NCBI RefSeq assembly: GCF_036370855.1
Contig: NC_088099.1
Coordinates: 146,027,017 to 146,091,016, forward strand
Direction: 5' to 3'
DNA from: Dromaius novaehollandiae
Lineage: Eukaryota > Chordata > Aves > Casuariiformes > Dromaiidae
DNA length: 64,000 bases
The position numbers and the translations under genes were made by a program. Positions 1-13,760 of this stretch are shown here, piece by piece (within the stretch, counting starts at the first letter, position 1; each line of letters starts with the position of its first letter). The notes beneath the pieces were generated by a model, which was given only the letters and a program-made list of their open reading frames with translations, was not told the origin of the DNA and made no database searches.

Positions 1-3000
1 CTCATTGGACAATTTGTTCATAACAAATAATTTAACTAGCTCTAAAAATATTTGGGGGGTTTTCCTTACAGGGAAAAAATCTATCTCACCAAAATGAACT
101 TGTTAAAAGGGAAAAAAAGCCCAAGGACTGGCTCATAACCCTGCAATCCAGTCCAAATAAGGACAGTATGTGGTTGCACTATCGCAGGAGCAGAGCATTG
201 ACTGGACTATGCCTGACAATCTGATACTTCCCTTCTGAAGCGTGGGAGAGAAAAATCGCTCGGCTGGCGTCCTGCCATTCCCAGTCTGCCCCACTGCTGG
301 CTGGGGTGCCAGGGGTGAAGCCAGCAGGCTCTGCAGCTGCCTCAACTCTCTGACAAGCTCTGGCGATGCAAGTCACTCACTCACCTTGGAAGCTGGGGAG
401 CACCTCATGCCCTTACCCTGCACAGTGCAGACATGTGAGAAATCTGTGCTTGAGTTTGCAAACTTCTTTCTCAAATCTTCAACAATAGGTAGGTTTTGAA
501 AGTATGCACAGTTTTAAGAAATGAAATGTGTGAAGATTTCACACTGTTGTATGTATTCTGTACACTCTTGATGCCCCGACCCACAGCTGACCTGTTCCTT
601 TGACAGTTCCTGCCTCACTGCCCCTCTAATGCTTTCTGACTCCCTGAGATTCCCCTGTTGTGTGATACAGCACTAAGTGCATTCCTGAAATCCAAAGAAA
701 TTATGTTTGTCCAGCTGGGGTAATGTACCCCCAGTAATCCAAATACACTTATCAGACATGAGCTATTTTTTAATCATTTCATGTTGAGTGACCTTTAATA
801 AATTAGAGCTAAATAAAGCTCCTGTAGGTCAATGCATATGCTTCCTCTCCTTGACGTGCTCCAGTCTATACATAGGTAGAAAAACACTGTAACTTGTTTG
901 TTTGTATGACACAGGTAGAATCAGCCTACCCTGCTAGGACTGCCTTTGGCATATCTCACCCAGCCCAGAAACTGTGGGAATAAATTAAACATACATACCA
1001 CCATTCAGATGGAAATAACTTGGAAAAAATGAGCTGGATGTGTAGAAGGTGAAATCACTGTTCTCCCAGATGTCTGTAGGAAACTGGTTTCAAGAGCAGA
1101 GAGCAGAACGGAAAGATGAGGAGAACAATGTGTGACTGATGGCTGAAGCCGTTCATGGAGAAATGTCTAGTTTAACTGTGGACACAGCAGCCTAGGGAGG
1201 CAGAAAACAGCAGCCCATATTTCAAAGGAGAAGCCACGTGCAAAAATGAACTCCTGAACCTCAGGCCACAAACCACTTAGGAGGAAACTAAGGCAGGGAA
1301 ATAACATCCGGGTAGATGTGATTTAGTTTGGGTTCGTATGCTTGTCGGGCTACTGAAAGAGTGATCACTTTGTGAATCTTCCAAAAACCCTTCCAAAGTC
1401 TCTGCATCTGTTTTCTGTGCAAATCAGGGTAGACTGAGCCCTGAAAATAAAGTACTCAGTATTACCAGCTTGTTTAAGAAAATTACAGTCAACTGGGCAT
1501 AAGGCGGGCAGAGTGACTCCACGCCTTGACCTCAGTGCATGCAGACTCACTTGCTGTGTAGTTTAAAGTCAGTCTCAGTGTGCAGACAGTGAAAAGCCCC
1601 AGCTCATAACGTGTAATCTGGAGTCTGGGGTCTCCAAGGATGTGAAAGAGCCTGGTTTCACTCCACGTAGTGTTGGCCTAGGTACAGATGATGGAAAGTC
1701 TTCTGAGCATTTGCACACTGGCCATATATATCCAACCACTCCAGCAGTAGATGTGCGCGGATTGTGCACAGATTGCCTTCTCTCAGAAGCCTCTCCAGCT
1801 GGGGTCAGGGCCCAAGCCCTGTCCACAACTTGCCATGTCACCGGCACCCACAACGCCTAGCAGAACGTGCAATGATTTGCTCCAAGCTGATGCTACTGCA
1901 CTGATTCCTTTGTCATATCAGGATCAAGAGATAAATAGCCCATAATAGGGTAGGATAGAAATGGTTTAGGCTACAACATTGGAAAAAGGAAGTTGGAGGC
2001 TCACAGTTCATTCCTAGCTCTCCAATGAGCTGTGGGATCCCAAGTAAGATACACTTGGAGCAAATGGGATGCAAATTCCCGGTGTATTAGTCACATGTGA
2101 ACTGATTCATTTACATTATATAAAATGAAAAGCAACATATCAATGCAAAGAATCAGATGAATACTTTCAACAGTACAGTACAATACAGCTTCAATCTGTA
2201 GTTAGTGCACGAGGAAGGACTTCTTGCCCATACAGAGCAAATTACAGGACTGGGGCCAAAACCAGCAAATTTATTCCCAAGCAGTGAAGACATGAGTGAT
2301 CTTTGTAACATAATACTTAGCACAGCCCACCACATATCTTGTTTCTGCCACATTCAGGAGACAACACTTCACAAGATATTTACCATTTATACATTTTTAG
2401 TGATATTATGTACATCTGGGAAGGCCAGAAGCCTTTATGAACCATACACAGGCTTCGCAATTAAAAAAGAGTTGTTACAACTGTGCTAAAATAACTTATC
2501 TAAGGTAGCTTGAATGCTGCAAGTTTCATGTCCATTGCTTTGGCATAACTGCAACCACCATAGCTGTACCCCCAAACCAAGCTCCCCAAACAGACATTTC
2601 TAGCTCAGGCTGATGAGTGAGACTCCCGGCTATAACGTCCCGTAGCTGTCGCTGATCCAGGGCTGACACTTCTCTGTTCTGGACTAGTGTAATTTGGGGC
2701 AGGGGGATAAAAAGGGAAACTCCATATTTAAAAAGGAAAGAAGGAAACCGTCTGTGACAGTTTTTTTCCCCCCGAACATTAGCTGTTTGAAAGCTGCTCA
2801 GAGGTCTGGAATGCTAGAAGTCGTCCCAGCAGAAATGGATCAGCGGGCAGAGAACAAGTGAGGAGGTCAAAAGGTGAAAAATAAATGCAATGTATCACAT
2901 GGCTATGCCATTTATCACCTGGTTAGAGGAATAAAGGAAATTGCAAGGATATCATCTCTTTCCGTAGGATGACCCTACCACTCTGGGCTGGCTTGTTAAA

Positions 3001-3880
3001 CTTGTGTAGAAGGACAATGACCTAGACCCAGCTAGTTTGCCTCATCTGGCAGGCTCCTGTTTGGGGAGTAAACACAAGTCAATAGCTTTAACATTATCGA
3101 TCCTCGTAGTAAAGGGCTGGAGAGGAGAATTCATACTCAGACTGGGAAATTTCCATGGCAGTTTTACAATTCAGAAAATATACATATCACACACACACAT
3201 ACGCAGTAAGCACCAAAGATTAGCATTGGAACTGACAGCTCGTAAGCCAAGTTTTAGCCTTATGTGATTCAAAACAGCTGAGTGATAAATTAAAATAAAA
3301 ACAAATGCCAGCAGCTCCTTCGTGCTAGTGGGATCGGTGGGTGCTCCTGTCAGGCAAGCCTGGTGAATACATATTGTTGTAATTGGCCGGGTGGAGGTGG
3401 TAGAACAAATGTGACTCTTCCAAGGCAGTGTTGGCACTGACAATAATTGTTAACAGATTTAGTTTCCTCTTCACCTCTTTTTTACCTTATGGCTCCTTCT
3501 TAACTTATCAGCAGATTTTATTTTTGAGTTATTAGAAATTGCATCCTTCTTTTATTGATTCTTGCAAGTTGCCAGCCAGCCACTAATTGCTTCCAGCTCT
3601 GGCATTTTGAAATTACTGATTTCCTTTCAGATACTTTAATCATTCATATATCTTCCTCCCCATTCCTCCACCCCCTTTTGACTTTCTTTGGCTTGAGATT
3701 TTCTCAGAGGAATGTCAGCTTAGTTAACCCTCGTTGTTCTAGCCAAATGCTGCTCTCATTCCTACGGCAAAGGGTTAGTCAAGAACTGTAGATACGCATA
3801 AAGCCTTATCTAACTCATCTTCCAGCACAAGTACTCTGACTACAGAGACTCTGCATTTGAACATCTGATTCCTGTGCTGT
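1..3880. other. Gene-less AT-rich stretch
   Basis: No recognisable gene. Open frames here are all under 100 codons, overlap on both strands and match no family I know. The only local structure is a weak SINE-like piece near 1262-1312 (listed separately) and a mildly GC-richer patch near 240-420. Confidence 0.6.
1262..1312 (-). repeat. Possible MIR-like SINE fragment
   Basis: The stretch around 1280-1300 (gaggaaactaaggcaggga) resembles the reverse complement of the MIR core region, which classically reads as gaggaaactgaggca followed by a short A-rich spacer. Only about 50 bases are similar, so this is a weak call. Confidence 0.3.
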
Positions 3881-3885
3881 GCAGG

Positions 3886-4020
3886 TGTATGTATATATAC
3901 ACATATACACAGACACACACATACATACATCTATATAAAAAGTCAGTTTGTGTGTGCACATAAACATATATATAGTATATAAATATAATGTGTAAACAAA
4001 TGAATACATATATCCGTATG
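3886..4020. repeat. TA/CA-rich simple-repeat tract
   Basis: About 135 bases dominated by alternating purine-pyrimidine runs (tatatata, acacac, acatacatac) with interruptions. It is a degraded compound microsatellite. Short open frames on both strands here, rich in Tyr, Ile, Val and Cys codons, are artefacts of this composition. Confidence 0.75.
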
Positions 4021-5630
4021 TTTAAATTAATATTGTGCCTGCGATCTGGTTTACTACTTCTTCCTTTCGCTTCTCTGCTGCATGGCTCCAGGAGCAGAAT
4101 GAACTGTGCTGCTCTGAGACCGCTGGAGTCACCCAAAAGTCACAGATTAGCAAGTTACCACATATCAGCTTGGCGGTAGTAGCTGCTGACGGATGTGCTC
4201 CTAACCCAGGGCAAAGGGAAGGGAAGGTGACTGATTACAAGAGCTTTCTCGGTGCGAGTAAAGATAATCTGAATTACTTCGCATTAGCCGGGCACTAGAA
4301 GTGTGCAGTCGGGCTGCGACTGGGGCACTGCTGAAGTGCAATAACCTGTTAAAAAGCAGTAACCGGACTGTGAGTCTGAGCTGTACAGCCACGGTCTATC
4401 CCACTGCCCAAGCATGGTCCCGAGTTTCTCTTTGCGACGATGTGTCTGTGCCTTTCTGCTCTACCCAGTCTCAGACCCATCCTCCCCTCGGCTCCCTCTC
4501 TCCGGCGCTGGCGTAACAGATGCTGGGTGGACACATGCTCTCCCACGCTCTGGTCACAGGGATGGGACGTCAGTGCTGCTGCATTTCTAGAGGAAAGCCC
4601 GAGCACTAACGGGGCCCTGAGCCTGCCTGTGTTCAGTCATGTGCAGGCGGTCCACACCGCAGCGCAGAGCAAAGCAGTAAAGCCCAGAGACTGATACCAA
4701 TGTGTCACTTTCTTCAGGAGCCCACAGAATTACTTCCCATTTATTTTATTCATCCCCTTTTCATTGCCTCCTCCACACCATGAAGGCCTGAGGCAAAAAA
4801 GAAAAAACATCAAAGAAAGTTTTGCTTTCTTCAGAAATCTGTAGCAGTCCAGACTGGGTGACAAACACTGAACTTTTTACCACCCGTAAGCCTCGCCTGC
4901 TGCAGACCAAGAGTTTCCAGGACCTCTGTCCCGTTTGCTCAAGAGGCCAGCTTTTCAGTGCTGGGGCATGTCACTGGGGTGCCCAAAGCAACGCATTCTT
5001 GTGGAAATCACAGATCAATTCATCAAAAATGCCATGCTCTGAGCTGTCACACAGAGCTCTTTTAAAAATCCATGCCCCAAAAAGGAATGAATACTGCACC
5101 TGGGGGCACCTAAGGACAACTTCTTCTTTCCATATTATATGGCTGTTCCTTCCCCAAATCTTGCCTAAACTACCCTACTGATGTGCTGAAAACAGCTAAT
5201 GGCAGCTGTTAAGCATATGTTTAATTTTAAGGATCAATCCCAGGCATGCAGCTTAGCTTTCACTTGGGTTAAATGCAAGTGGCAATTACGCATCTCTTTG
5301 CATAGTGAGAAGAGAACCAGTTGGAAGTTGCTGCCCAAAGCAAGATCCTGCCTATGAGGGCCTGAAGTCCTGAAGCTCCTTATTCCCCAAGAGCAAACAC
5401 AAAGGCGAAGAGATTGACTGGTTGCAGCTGTGTGCATTAGTAAAGCAAAAGCCTGAAGATGGACATGATTTTGGGAGAAAACCACATTCCTTTTTGCTAT
5501 CATACTCATAGGAAAGGCAAGCTCGTTGAGGATGAAAAGCAAAGCTGGGTTTGTCTTATTATAATGCTGCCTTTTCCTATTTAAAATAGATCTCCAAAAA
5601 CATGGGATATAGAATGTTTTAAAGAGATGT
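4021..5630. other. Gene-less stretch with GC-richer patch
   Basis: 4030-4700 is richer in G+C and contains more CpG than its surroundings, and so carries several overlapping short open frames (60-119 codons) on both strands. None resembles a known protein or is bounded by convincing splice signals. Confidence 0.5.
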
Positions 5631-5633
5631 ATT

Positions 5634-5663
5634 AAAAAAAAGAAGAAGAAGAAGAAGAAGAAA
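5634..5663 (+). repeat. (GAA)n microsatellite with A-run
   Basis: A run of A leads directly into about eight copies of the trinucleotide GAA. On the minus strand it appears as poly-Phe and poly-Ser runs in two open frames (5234-5749 and 5632-5859), which are therefore not evidence of genes. Confidence 0.9.
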
Positions 5664-7615
5664 CCACTTCCAGTCCCACGTATTTTGTTTTGGTTGAAAG
5701 TGTACTGTAGGGAGCATGCTCGGGCTTCATGCTGAGTGGCAGTGAACATCCGGAGATCATGTAGATAACAAATATCTTTATGATGGAATGAGATTTTTTA
5801 TTCTGAAAGACTGAATGCTCCTCTACATGCAATAGCTGGGCATTTTTCACCCAACTCAAAATCTCTTTGACAGAGAAGTGACTTTCCCTTTCATTCAGTT
5901 TGAAAGATTTACTGCCAATGAGAAATATGGCAAAATTTCTGTTTAATGTCCAGCTTTCAGGATGTTGATTAATCTACCTTTATACTGATTGACAAAGCCT
6001 CATGTTTTCAAGCTGTAATGCTTCATGGCCTGTGAGGGTGAACATGGCACTGCATCACAGTTACAAACCAGCTCAGTGAGTTCAAGCAAGGCTTTGAATA
6101 TCATCTTTCTACTGCATACATGCAGCAGACGTTGTGACTTTGATAGTAAGGGAGAGCTAGAGTATCTCTGTGTGTCCTGAAGTTAAAACAAAATTCTATT
6201 CACTCCAGGCAAACCAGTTCCTCTAACCAAGCCTTGTGTGGTCCCTGTCCCAGTTGGTAGGATAGTATAACTTTCTAGTTCAGCAAAACTTCAGTTTCTC
6301 CTGGGCTTTGAAAGTCTACAGCAGAATAAGCAAATACCCAAGGAAAGCCAACTGTATTTCCAAATCCACAGGCTTTCCTTTAAAATTGCATCAGATCTTG
6401 AATTCCTTTTCTCTTTCTGTGGTAGAACCATATTTCTTCAGTGGTATCTCAGCCAAAAGTGAACTTTCAGTCTTTTCTTTGCCTTTGACTTTCTAGAAAT
6501 GTCACTGTGTCACAAATGCTACTTTCCTAGCTCCTTCCTAGCTCCATCACAGTTCTTGTTCTAGTCCCCATCTTCCTGAACATGACCCTGTATAAAATGC
6601 TACATTAAAGTTCAACTGGATTGCATCTGCCCCTGTGGCCTTGTCTAAATTATCACATAAATCCATTGAATATGTCTAGTGTGACCTCACTGACTGTTAT
6701 GTTCTGCCCTATTTTTCATTCACTTCTTTGTCTCTATTCTTTCCTTCACAGTGTCTGCGCCCTGGAGGAGCAGAGATATTATGGGAGTTGCTCATTACTG
6801 CACTGCACCTATGTATGCCGTATAACTCAAATAAGTTGCTTTATGCAAGTATAAATTGTGTGTAACAAAGTGATGAATCAGGTATACATTTATATGAGTA
6901 AATTAACTATTCTCGGGACTTCTTTTGACACAGTGGACAGTAGGCATGGGACAGCCAACATCCACACCACCGAACTCCCTCACTCTCAAAAACAATCTGG
7001 CTGTATCTTAGCTGCATATACAGAATGGTCCTTCGTTCATGGTAAATCATGAATCATGTCCAGGAACTTCTTGGGAAATGCAAAAATAGGCCCTAACTGT
7101 TTGAGAATAGTCCCAGGCAATTTAACAATATAGATGAAATTCCTAGCTCTGTTCAATTTACAAGCCTAGGTGTAGCCTGAATATATTATCTGATAATGTA
7201 AACGTGCATATTGTGAAACATCAGCAACCTGCTGCTATGTTTAGCATATGTGCCTGTGAGAAATAGCGGATGTCAAAGACTAATGCATAAGTGGTATGGA
7301 AATGTATGCTCCATCAGTCTTAGCAGGTATTGAAATAATATTAATCAAAAGCCAGCACCTAAATAAAATATATGTAAATGTACAATGCATTTTTAGAACC
7401 GGCTTTTTAGATTTGTGGTGCATATGTGAAACTTTATACAGATTCTTGGAATCATCATAAGTTTACCTAATTTTGTTTACACACTGCTCATGAATAGTGC
7501 CCTCAGTGAGGACTGTTTGTGCTAGCGTGACAAGATCTGCACGTTTATCCCTTCTGAAGGACAACATGTGACTTTGATCGGTTATTTCTCATAAGGTTTC
7601 AAAAGTTTCTTATGA
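5664..7615. other. Gene-less AT-rich stretch
   Basis: Nothing recognisable. There is a small perfect tandem duplication of an 11-base unit (ttcctagctcc) at 6524-6545. All open frames are below 80 codons. Confidence 0.55.
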
Positions 7616-7860
7616 AATCATAGAATAATTCAGGCTGGAAGGGGCCTCAGGAGGTCATCTTGCCCAACCTCCTGCTCAAAGTAAGGTCAGCACCAAATTC
7701 AGACCATGTTGTTCAGGACTTTATCCCTTCAGGTCTTGAAAACTTCCAAGGATGGAGACTGCACAGCCTCTCTGGGCAATACGTTCCAGTGCTTGACCAT
7801 CCCCATCTTGAAAACTGTTTTGGATGTCAAAGTCTTTCCTATTTCAGTTTGTAATATCTT
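7616..7860 (-). mobile_element. CR1 LINE, 3' end, minus strand
   Basis: The plus strand begins with the CR1 tail in reverse complement (aatcatagaataattcagg), followed by 'ctggaaggggcctcaggaggtcat' and 'caacctcctgctcaaag'-type sequence, then the segment complementary to the end of the reverse-transcriptase frame (cttgaaaacttccaaggatggagactgc near 7735-7762). This order is the standard 3' end of avian and reptilian CR1, and the element is 5'-truncated, as nearly all genomic CR1 copies are. It resembles the copy at 38.9 kb more than the one at 54.1 kb, suggesting two subfamilies. The 5' boundary near 7860 is approximate because similarity fades gradually. Confidence 0.9.
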
Positions 7861-10800
7861 AGTACTTTTCCTCAAAATCTTTGAACGGACACCTCAATTT
7901 TTCATATTATGACAAGCAACCTAAAAGTGCAGATTACAACAAAAATTTCTTTGTTTTCATTAACAGCAGTTTTCTCCTAGACGTTGTAACTGTAACACAG
8001 AGACATTTTTTTTATCCTTTGTAAATGGTTCTGTATTTGCACACAACAAACGGCTTTTGCTAGTCTGAGTCTTGACAGTATTTAGGTCTTTCAAAGCATT
8101 TATTCTTAATTTGTGGTTTCTACTTGTTAATATTCCAGTCCTCCCTGAAGTCCAAACTTCCTGAATTTTTCCACATATCTAAAATCAATAATTTCTGAAG
8201 AGCCATGAGGAGAATGGAGCAAAATCAGACTTCTGGTAAATACCTGCAACACAGGTGGAATCGCTATAATAAATAGAAAAATAGCAGAGAGTGGGGTGAA
8301 CGACGAGTCGTTGGGGATGGGTGATAAGAACTCCACTCCACACAATTCATATAGTGTAGGTGGAAATGGGAAAAACTTCCAATGCCTTAGCCAAACAGCC
8401 AGAGGAAAGAGTGAAACAAAGCTCGTTTTTGCCATAGTATGATGCATCCGTTCTTGGAGAGCAGAGTTGGCTCCCCACAGGCAAGGACGGGGCCCAGCAC
8501 TGCCAGCCAAGAGGCACGGGGGTATCCTCTTGGAAATGGCTCTTTAAGTAGACTTTACAATCACTCCTTACAATAAAATATTTGGTCATAAGTTTGATCC
8601 CCTAGCAGATCAGCATAAAAGACTGACACAGCTTGTCAAAATAAATGGCAAACTGAAAAATAGTGATTAAATCCATCATTTAATTTGAAATGCAAAGTCT
8701 AATACTATGCAGGACTCCACAGACCTAATGTAACAAGGAATGTATTCTCCCCTGAAGTAAAGAACTGGAAACTCCTTTCTCATTTCAAAACAGGCAGACA
8801 CTTCAATGCAGAGCAGCTACTTCATCAATATATATATGGAATAATTAAAAAGTATTTTTAAAAGATATTACCTCTGGGCCAGAGTATTATATGTCACAAA
8901 TTTGGATTAATTTAAACTTAGTTTTTATCAGTTCCAAACCCACTTCTCCATTTCCCAAGGTCTGGATCATTATAAAATATTTCCAAATTTTATATTTTCC
9001 AAATGCTGTTAGAATTTTGGGGAAGGGAGATTATTCTTTCAATTCTCCATTTTTCTGCCTTTTCTGCTCAGTCATCTTTCATAAAGTTTCACTAGTTTTT
9101 CTCCTTGATCTGATAGAGAAACTCTTTAATAAAAACAAAAATGCTGATCTGTCAGTTCTTGCTAGCCAGCATTGTAAAGTGTTAGTCAGGTGGGAAAACA
9201 CTGAAGAATTGGGCAATCTGCAAAAAATTGTCTTAGATAAGCAGATACAAAATAAATGACCGGAAGAAAACTTTCTGCACAGTACTTCGGAAAGTGGCTA
9301 CCCTTCAAAGGGTATAAGTATGGGAAACTGAATGATTATTAAACTCCAAAGCCTTGGTTCATTCTTTATTTTGCATCATGACAACTTTCTTCAAATGTTC
9401 ACTTAGCATGTAAGCTGTGCTATCTGCTTGAGACTGGGAAAAATAATATTGATATGCTAATATTTTGCATTATTGTTGCTGCTGTACCAGTTTCTTTTAA
9501 CTCCAAGCCGCTTTGTAAGGAATGACCCAGGGGCTCATGCAGCCACACCTGCAGTGCCTTTGGCAGCCCGGCCAAGGAGTTCTCCATGGGCCCCAGGCCA
9601 AACTGCCCTTCTGCGCCGCTGGGGATGGCTTCTTGCCTGGACCTCAACTTCCTACTGGGGGAATTATGTCACTGCAGAGAGAAGTCAAGGACTAATTAAA
9701 GTCTGTACAGCGCAGACAATGGGGGCACAAGGATCTGCGAAACGGGGTCGGTCATCTCAGCGCTACAGCGAAACGCAGAGATTTGTGACAGCCACGCAGC
9801 GCTGAGCACAGCTTTGCTACTTACGCTTTGCTACTGATGGCCGAGCTGCGGTGTCTCATGATTATCAACCTCCACTGCTCATCAGTCCACTGAAACATAC
9901 TGGGACTCTCTTCCTTTTACTGTTGATGTGTGTTGTGTAAATATGTTCCTTCTTAATATACAGAAAGAATATGAGCAAGTTGAAAATGTAAAGATTACTG
10001 TGTTACTGGACTTCGAGGAGCTGTGTGTACCCCAAAATAGCCTGTAAATGGATTATTCTTTCAACTCTATCACCTCTCAGCCTTTTGACCCAGTTTGCTT
10101 CTGAACAAGCTATTTTCAAAACATGAGTTAATAATCTCTGAGAAACAACTTTACTGAAAGAAAATTCAAGTGTATAATGTCTCTGCTTTTCCATAGTTAC
10201 TAAGGCCTATATCTTTGAAAAGTAATCAGTCTCTTAATTAAGTATGACCTATCCTTCATAAAACTGTATTGGCCATCTCTAATAAAGTTACACTTTTCAT
10301 TTTGTTCCCTTGCTAAATCCTTTTAAAGTATTTGCAGTAATATCCTTACCGTTAATGTGAAATACACTGCCTTATTGCTACCTCTTCTCAACCTTCTGTG
10401 ATTCCTAATCCTTGCAGACCTGAATATGTACCTGCATTTATCAGTAGAGGCATCATTCATTTTTATTCTTGCTTCCTTTAAAACTCAAGGATAAGAGCTA
10501 GCCAAAGCTCACTTCTTCAGATTCTGCCCAGCTTGAGGGCTTCTAATCTTTTTACAACCCCCTGAAAAGATATTTACTTAGCATGGAATTCCTCTTCTGC
10601 TGCATGTGAGGATCTCTTGCCTTCAGTGTGTGGCTCTGCACTACAGGGAGTCCAGAGAGAAGAGAATAACTTGTACTGAGCAGCTTCTTAGGTGAAGTTT
10701 GCTTTCTGTGCTTCATTTCTGTGCTTAGAATTTCTTAAATGCTATCCTGTAAATGAAATAATTTTCAAATAAGAACCATAAATAGCTCTTGGGACCTGAC

Positions 10801-13329
10801 TTGCCCATGGGTGGTTTTACTGGGAGTAGGCCAGATGCAAAATTCAGAACTGAACTGGATGTACTAATTCAGAATGAGTTCAAAGATTACATGGATAGAG
10901 GTAGCTCTCAGTGTAGGATTCATTTTGGTTTTGCTCCATCTCATGTTAGGTTTTGAGTTAAGCTCCCTAAGTTAGAAACCCTGGGGATGTCTAACCGGAG
11001 CCCTTCTGGTATGCAGAAGGGAGACAAAGTGTCTCCCAGGCAGTCCCAGCCTGGGCGCAAGAAGGATCAGACCTGCAGTGGGTCAGGATGAGCCTCTGCC
11101 ACAGGATTACACAGAGATCCCCGATGTTCTCCAGAGTAAGGAAGTTCCACAGAGGAACTCAGGTTTTAGGTAAACTGAACTGTGCACTGGAAAAACCCAC
11201 CTCTCTCCATCAGGAACTGAGGCCAACTAGTGAAGCTGAACTTGTAGCTGGGATACTTTAGGCTAGTTGCCTAAATTTAGGTGGAATGAATCCAAATCCT
11301 AATACATACACTAATTCTTTTGGGTAGTTGGAGAGACAGAAATATTCATTATTTCCAGGAAGGCACTTGCTAGTCAGTCTTGTCCCTAGAACATCTGCTG
11401 GCAGCACAGGCAATAGTATGTGCTTATAATCACAAGACAGAAGAAGTTTCAGACAAAGACTCAAGTAATGTGTTTTGCAGTACTGGCTCAAGCCTATTAA
11501 TACCCAATTTAAAATATAATAAAGTTGCACTTTTTTTGTGAAATCTAAATCTCCCTTTCTTAAGGGAGATTATCTTAAAGGATAAGTTAATTTTTTTTAC
11601 ATGCTACTACCCATGAACACATCTAAAAACTCATCATCAGTTGTGTAGTTCCATTGGTATAAATTCTTCTATTCCTTAACTTAGCCCTACAGCTCTGTAG
11701 GCAGACTTTCTCCTGACTTTAACTTTCCAACTATTTCTAGCTTTCATCCCTCCAAAAAGATGACACTATTTAAGTCCTGATTTGGGGCTTAAGGCTGTTC
11801 AGTTAGTGGACAGATACCCTACTGATGCAAGGTAATCCGTATAGATTTATGCCTAGTTGGGACTGATGGTCTTATTGCTACTCATATTCAGTAGAGCTAA
11901 CTCCACTGCAGCCACAGAATTGCTCATACCATGTCTATGAGATACTGAGAACCATAAAAAATTTTGCTATGAGTAAAACCCCAACTGACCACAAGTGCAA
12001 ACAAATATGCAGCAGCTTGACTTCTTGCACATGTACAGAAAACACTTTAACTGTATGAACATACATAACACTTCAGCCTATCCTGCTAAGAAGAGCTGAG
12101 TTCAGGATTCTTTTATTTTGAACTTTTAAAACCTTTCACAGTGTTATTCCTCATCCAAATGTTTAAGTCCCTGCACATTTAAATATCAAATCTTATTTTT
12201 CATTCTCAACTAGTAAATCTCATCTATTTCGAAATCCCTCTTGAAATATTAGTGTTATTGTGCATGTTCTGCCATAGGTATTACTTTGTGGATTATGTTG
12301 CCAAAATACATTTGTGGTCTGTCTGAGCTTAGCCGTTTTAAATCCACCCATTAATTCACATCTGCTCACAGCTGAGCAAAGTTCTCTATTGGAACTATAA
12401 AAGATAAACTTAATAATCAGTTATTGAGATATATATTTTCTGTGTGTGCTTTGTGTTTTATTTACTGCTAGACACTGGGTCCTATGGACCTATGGGGGTC
12501 TCCCTGAGCATGATAAGGCATTTGCACTTGGGTTCTTTCGAGCTCACTGAAGCAGTTGTGGTGTGGCAGCTTTTCACCCCATGGCAGCAGTTTTGAAAAT
12601 TAGTTTGCATCTTATCTCACATCTGAGGAGATCCTGGCTGATACGCTTGCCAGAGACACGCACTGAACTGGTGCATGTGTCTTGGCACAAAGCTGTTCTG
12701 CCTGGCCAAACCCAATTTGAGCTTGCAGAGGAAAGGTGATGGCACCATGAATGGTGAATCGTGATGCCATCAGACGGTATCTTCTCCCACTTTCCCTTTT
12801 GCACCCACCCGGGCGACCGGCTTGAGTTCTGCCTCCCACTGATGTCCAGGAAATGAAACCAATCCATTGCTGTCAAGGGCACGACTGACGAGTAAGTTAT
12901 CTGGTGTCAGCTGACTTGTCGTGACTGTCTGTGTGGGTGCTTCTGCCTCGCCACAAAACTGAGGTAATGTGACTGCATTTATCCCTCAGTAAAATACACC
13001 TCAAGGAAAGAAGTACAAGGTTAATTCACACTGGCAGTGGAGAAAGAGCACGTCATGTGAGACACTGTCTCTAACTGACAGATGTGTTATAAGTTGTTCA
13101 TGTATATGTGCCTCAAAGTGGTTGATATTTTTAGATTTATTTATGTTAGGACCACACGATTATCTAGTTTTGTTTCTGTATATGATAGGCCTTTAAAAAT
13201 TACTATCACAGCAGGCCCAATAACTTTGGTATTGCTAAAACATGCGTTTCAGAAGTACATCTAATTTGACTGAAAGGCATCAAAAGAACAAGCATCCATT
13301 TCCACAGTTAGTTTGCAACGCCAGGCAGT
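7861..13329. other. Gene-less stretch
   Basis: Mostly AT-rich unique sequence. The longest open frames are 127 codons (8127-8510, minus) and 122 codons (8891-9259, plus). Both are compositionally ordinary for AT-rich DNA, have no recognisable domain and lack splice context. A short CpG-containing patch lies near 9690-9805. Confidence 0.5.
9690..9805. other. Small CpG-rich patch
   Basis: Within an AT-rich background, roughly 9715-9800 holds a cluster of CpG dinucleotides (gcgaaacggggtcgg, cagcgctacagcgaaacgc, acgcagcgc). It lies inside a 110-codon plus-strand open frame (9473-9805) that I do not recognise. The patch is too short to call a CpG island. It could be a young GC-rich insertion or a small regulatory element. 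Confidence 0.35.
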
Positions 13330-13760
13330 CATCCCTCCTGCTGAATATCTGTATCTTTGCTTCTAAATTTAGTTCATCTGTCTGCAATTCTCAGCCATTG
13401 GACCTAAGGCCTTTCAGTTCCTGGTTTTGTCTTCCTTGAAAGGTGTTTATTCAGTCTAAACAAGACACCTCTCAATCTTTTTGATAGAACATAGTCCTGG
13501 GAGGGGACTCCCAGACTCTCCAAGGCCACTAAATCCAGTTTCCTGTCATGCTCAGCAATATAATCCCTCTCCTACCCTAATAGACTAAGCAAAATGAGCT
13601 CTTTAAGTCTCTCACTGGAAGGAATTCTTCTCCAAGCCTTGAGCAATTTCTGTGATTTTCTACCCTCTCCAGATTTTAATAACTTTTTAAAAATGTGTTC
13701 AGCAAAGCTGGGAGAATATTCTAGTGCTGGTCTCACCAAAGACCTTCCCTGTTCCACCTA
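13330..13760 (-). mobile_element. Ancient CR1/L3-like LINE remnant
   Basis: The order of short matches fits the conserved 3' portion of old CR1/L3-type LINEs in reverse complement: 'ctaaatttagttcatctgtc' and 'cagccattgga' (about 13365-13400), then 'ctctttaagtctctcactggaagg' (about 13597), 'accctctccagatttta' (about 13660) and 'ttctagtgctggtctcacca' (about 13720). Divergence is high and there are indels, so the insertion is probably old. Boundaries are approximate. Confidence 0.55.

Noticed and set aside
5234..5859. 171- and 75-codon minus-strand open frames
   Set aside because: They contain poly-Phe/poly-Ser from the (GAA)n and A-run microsatellite and have no recognisable domain.
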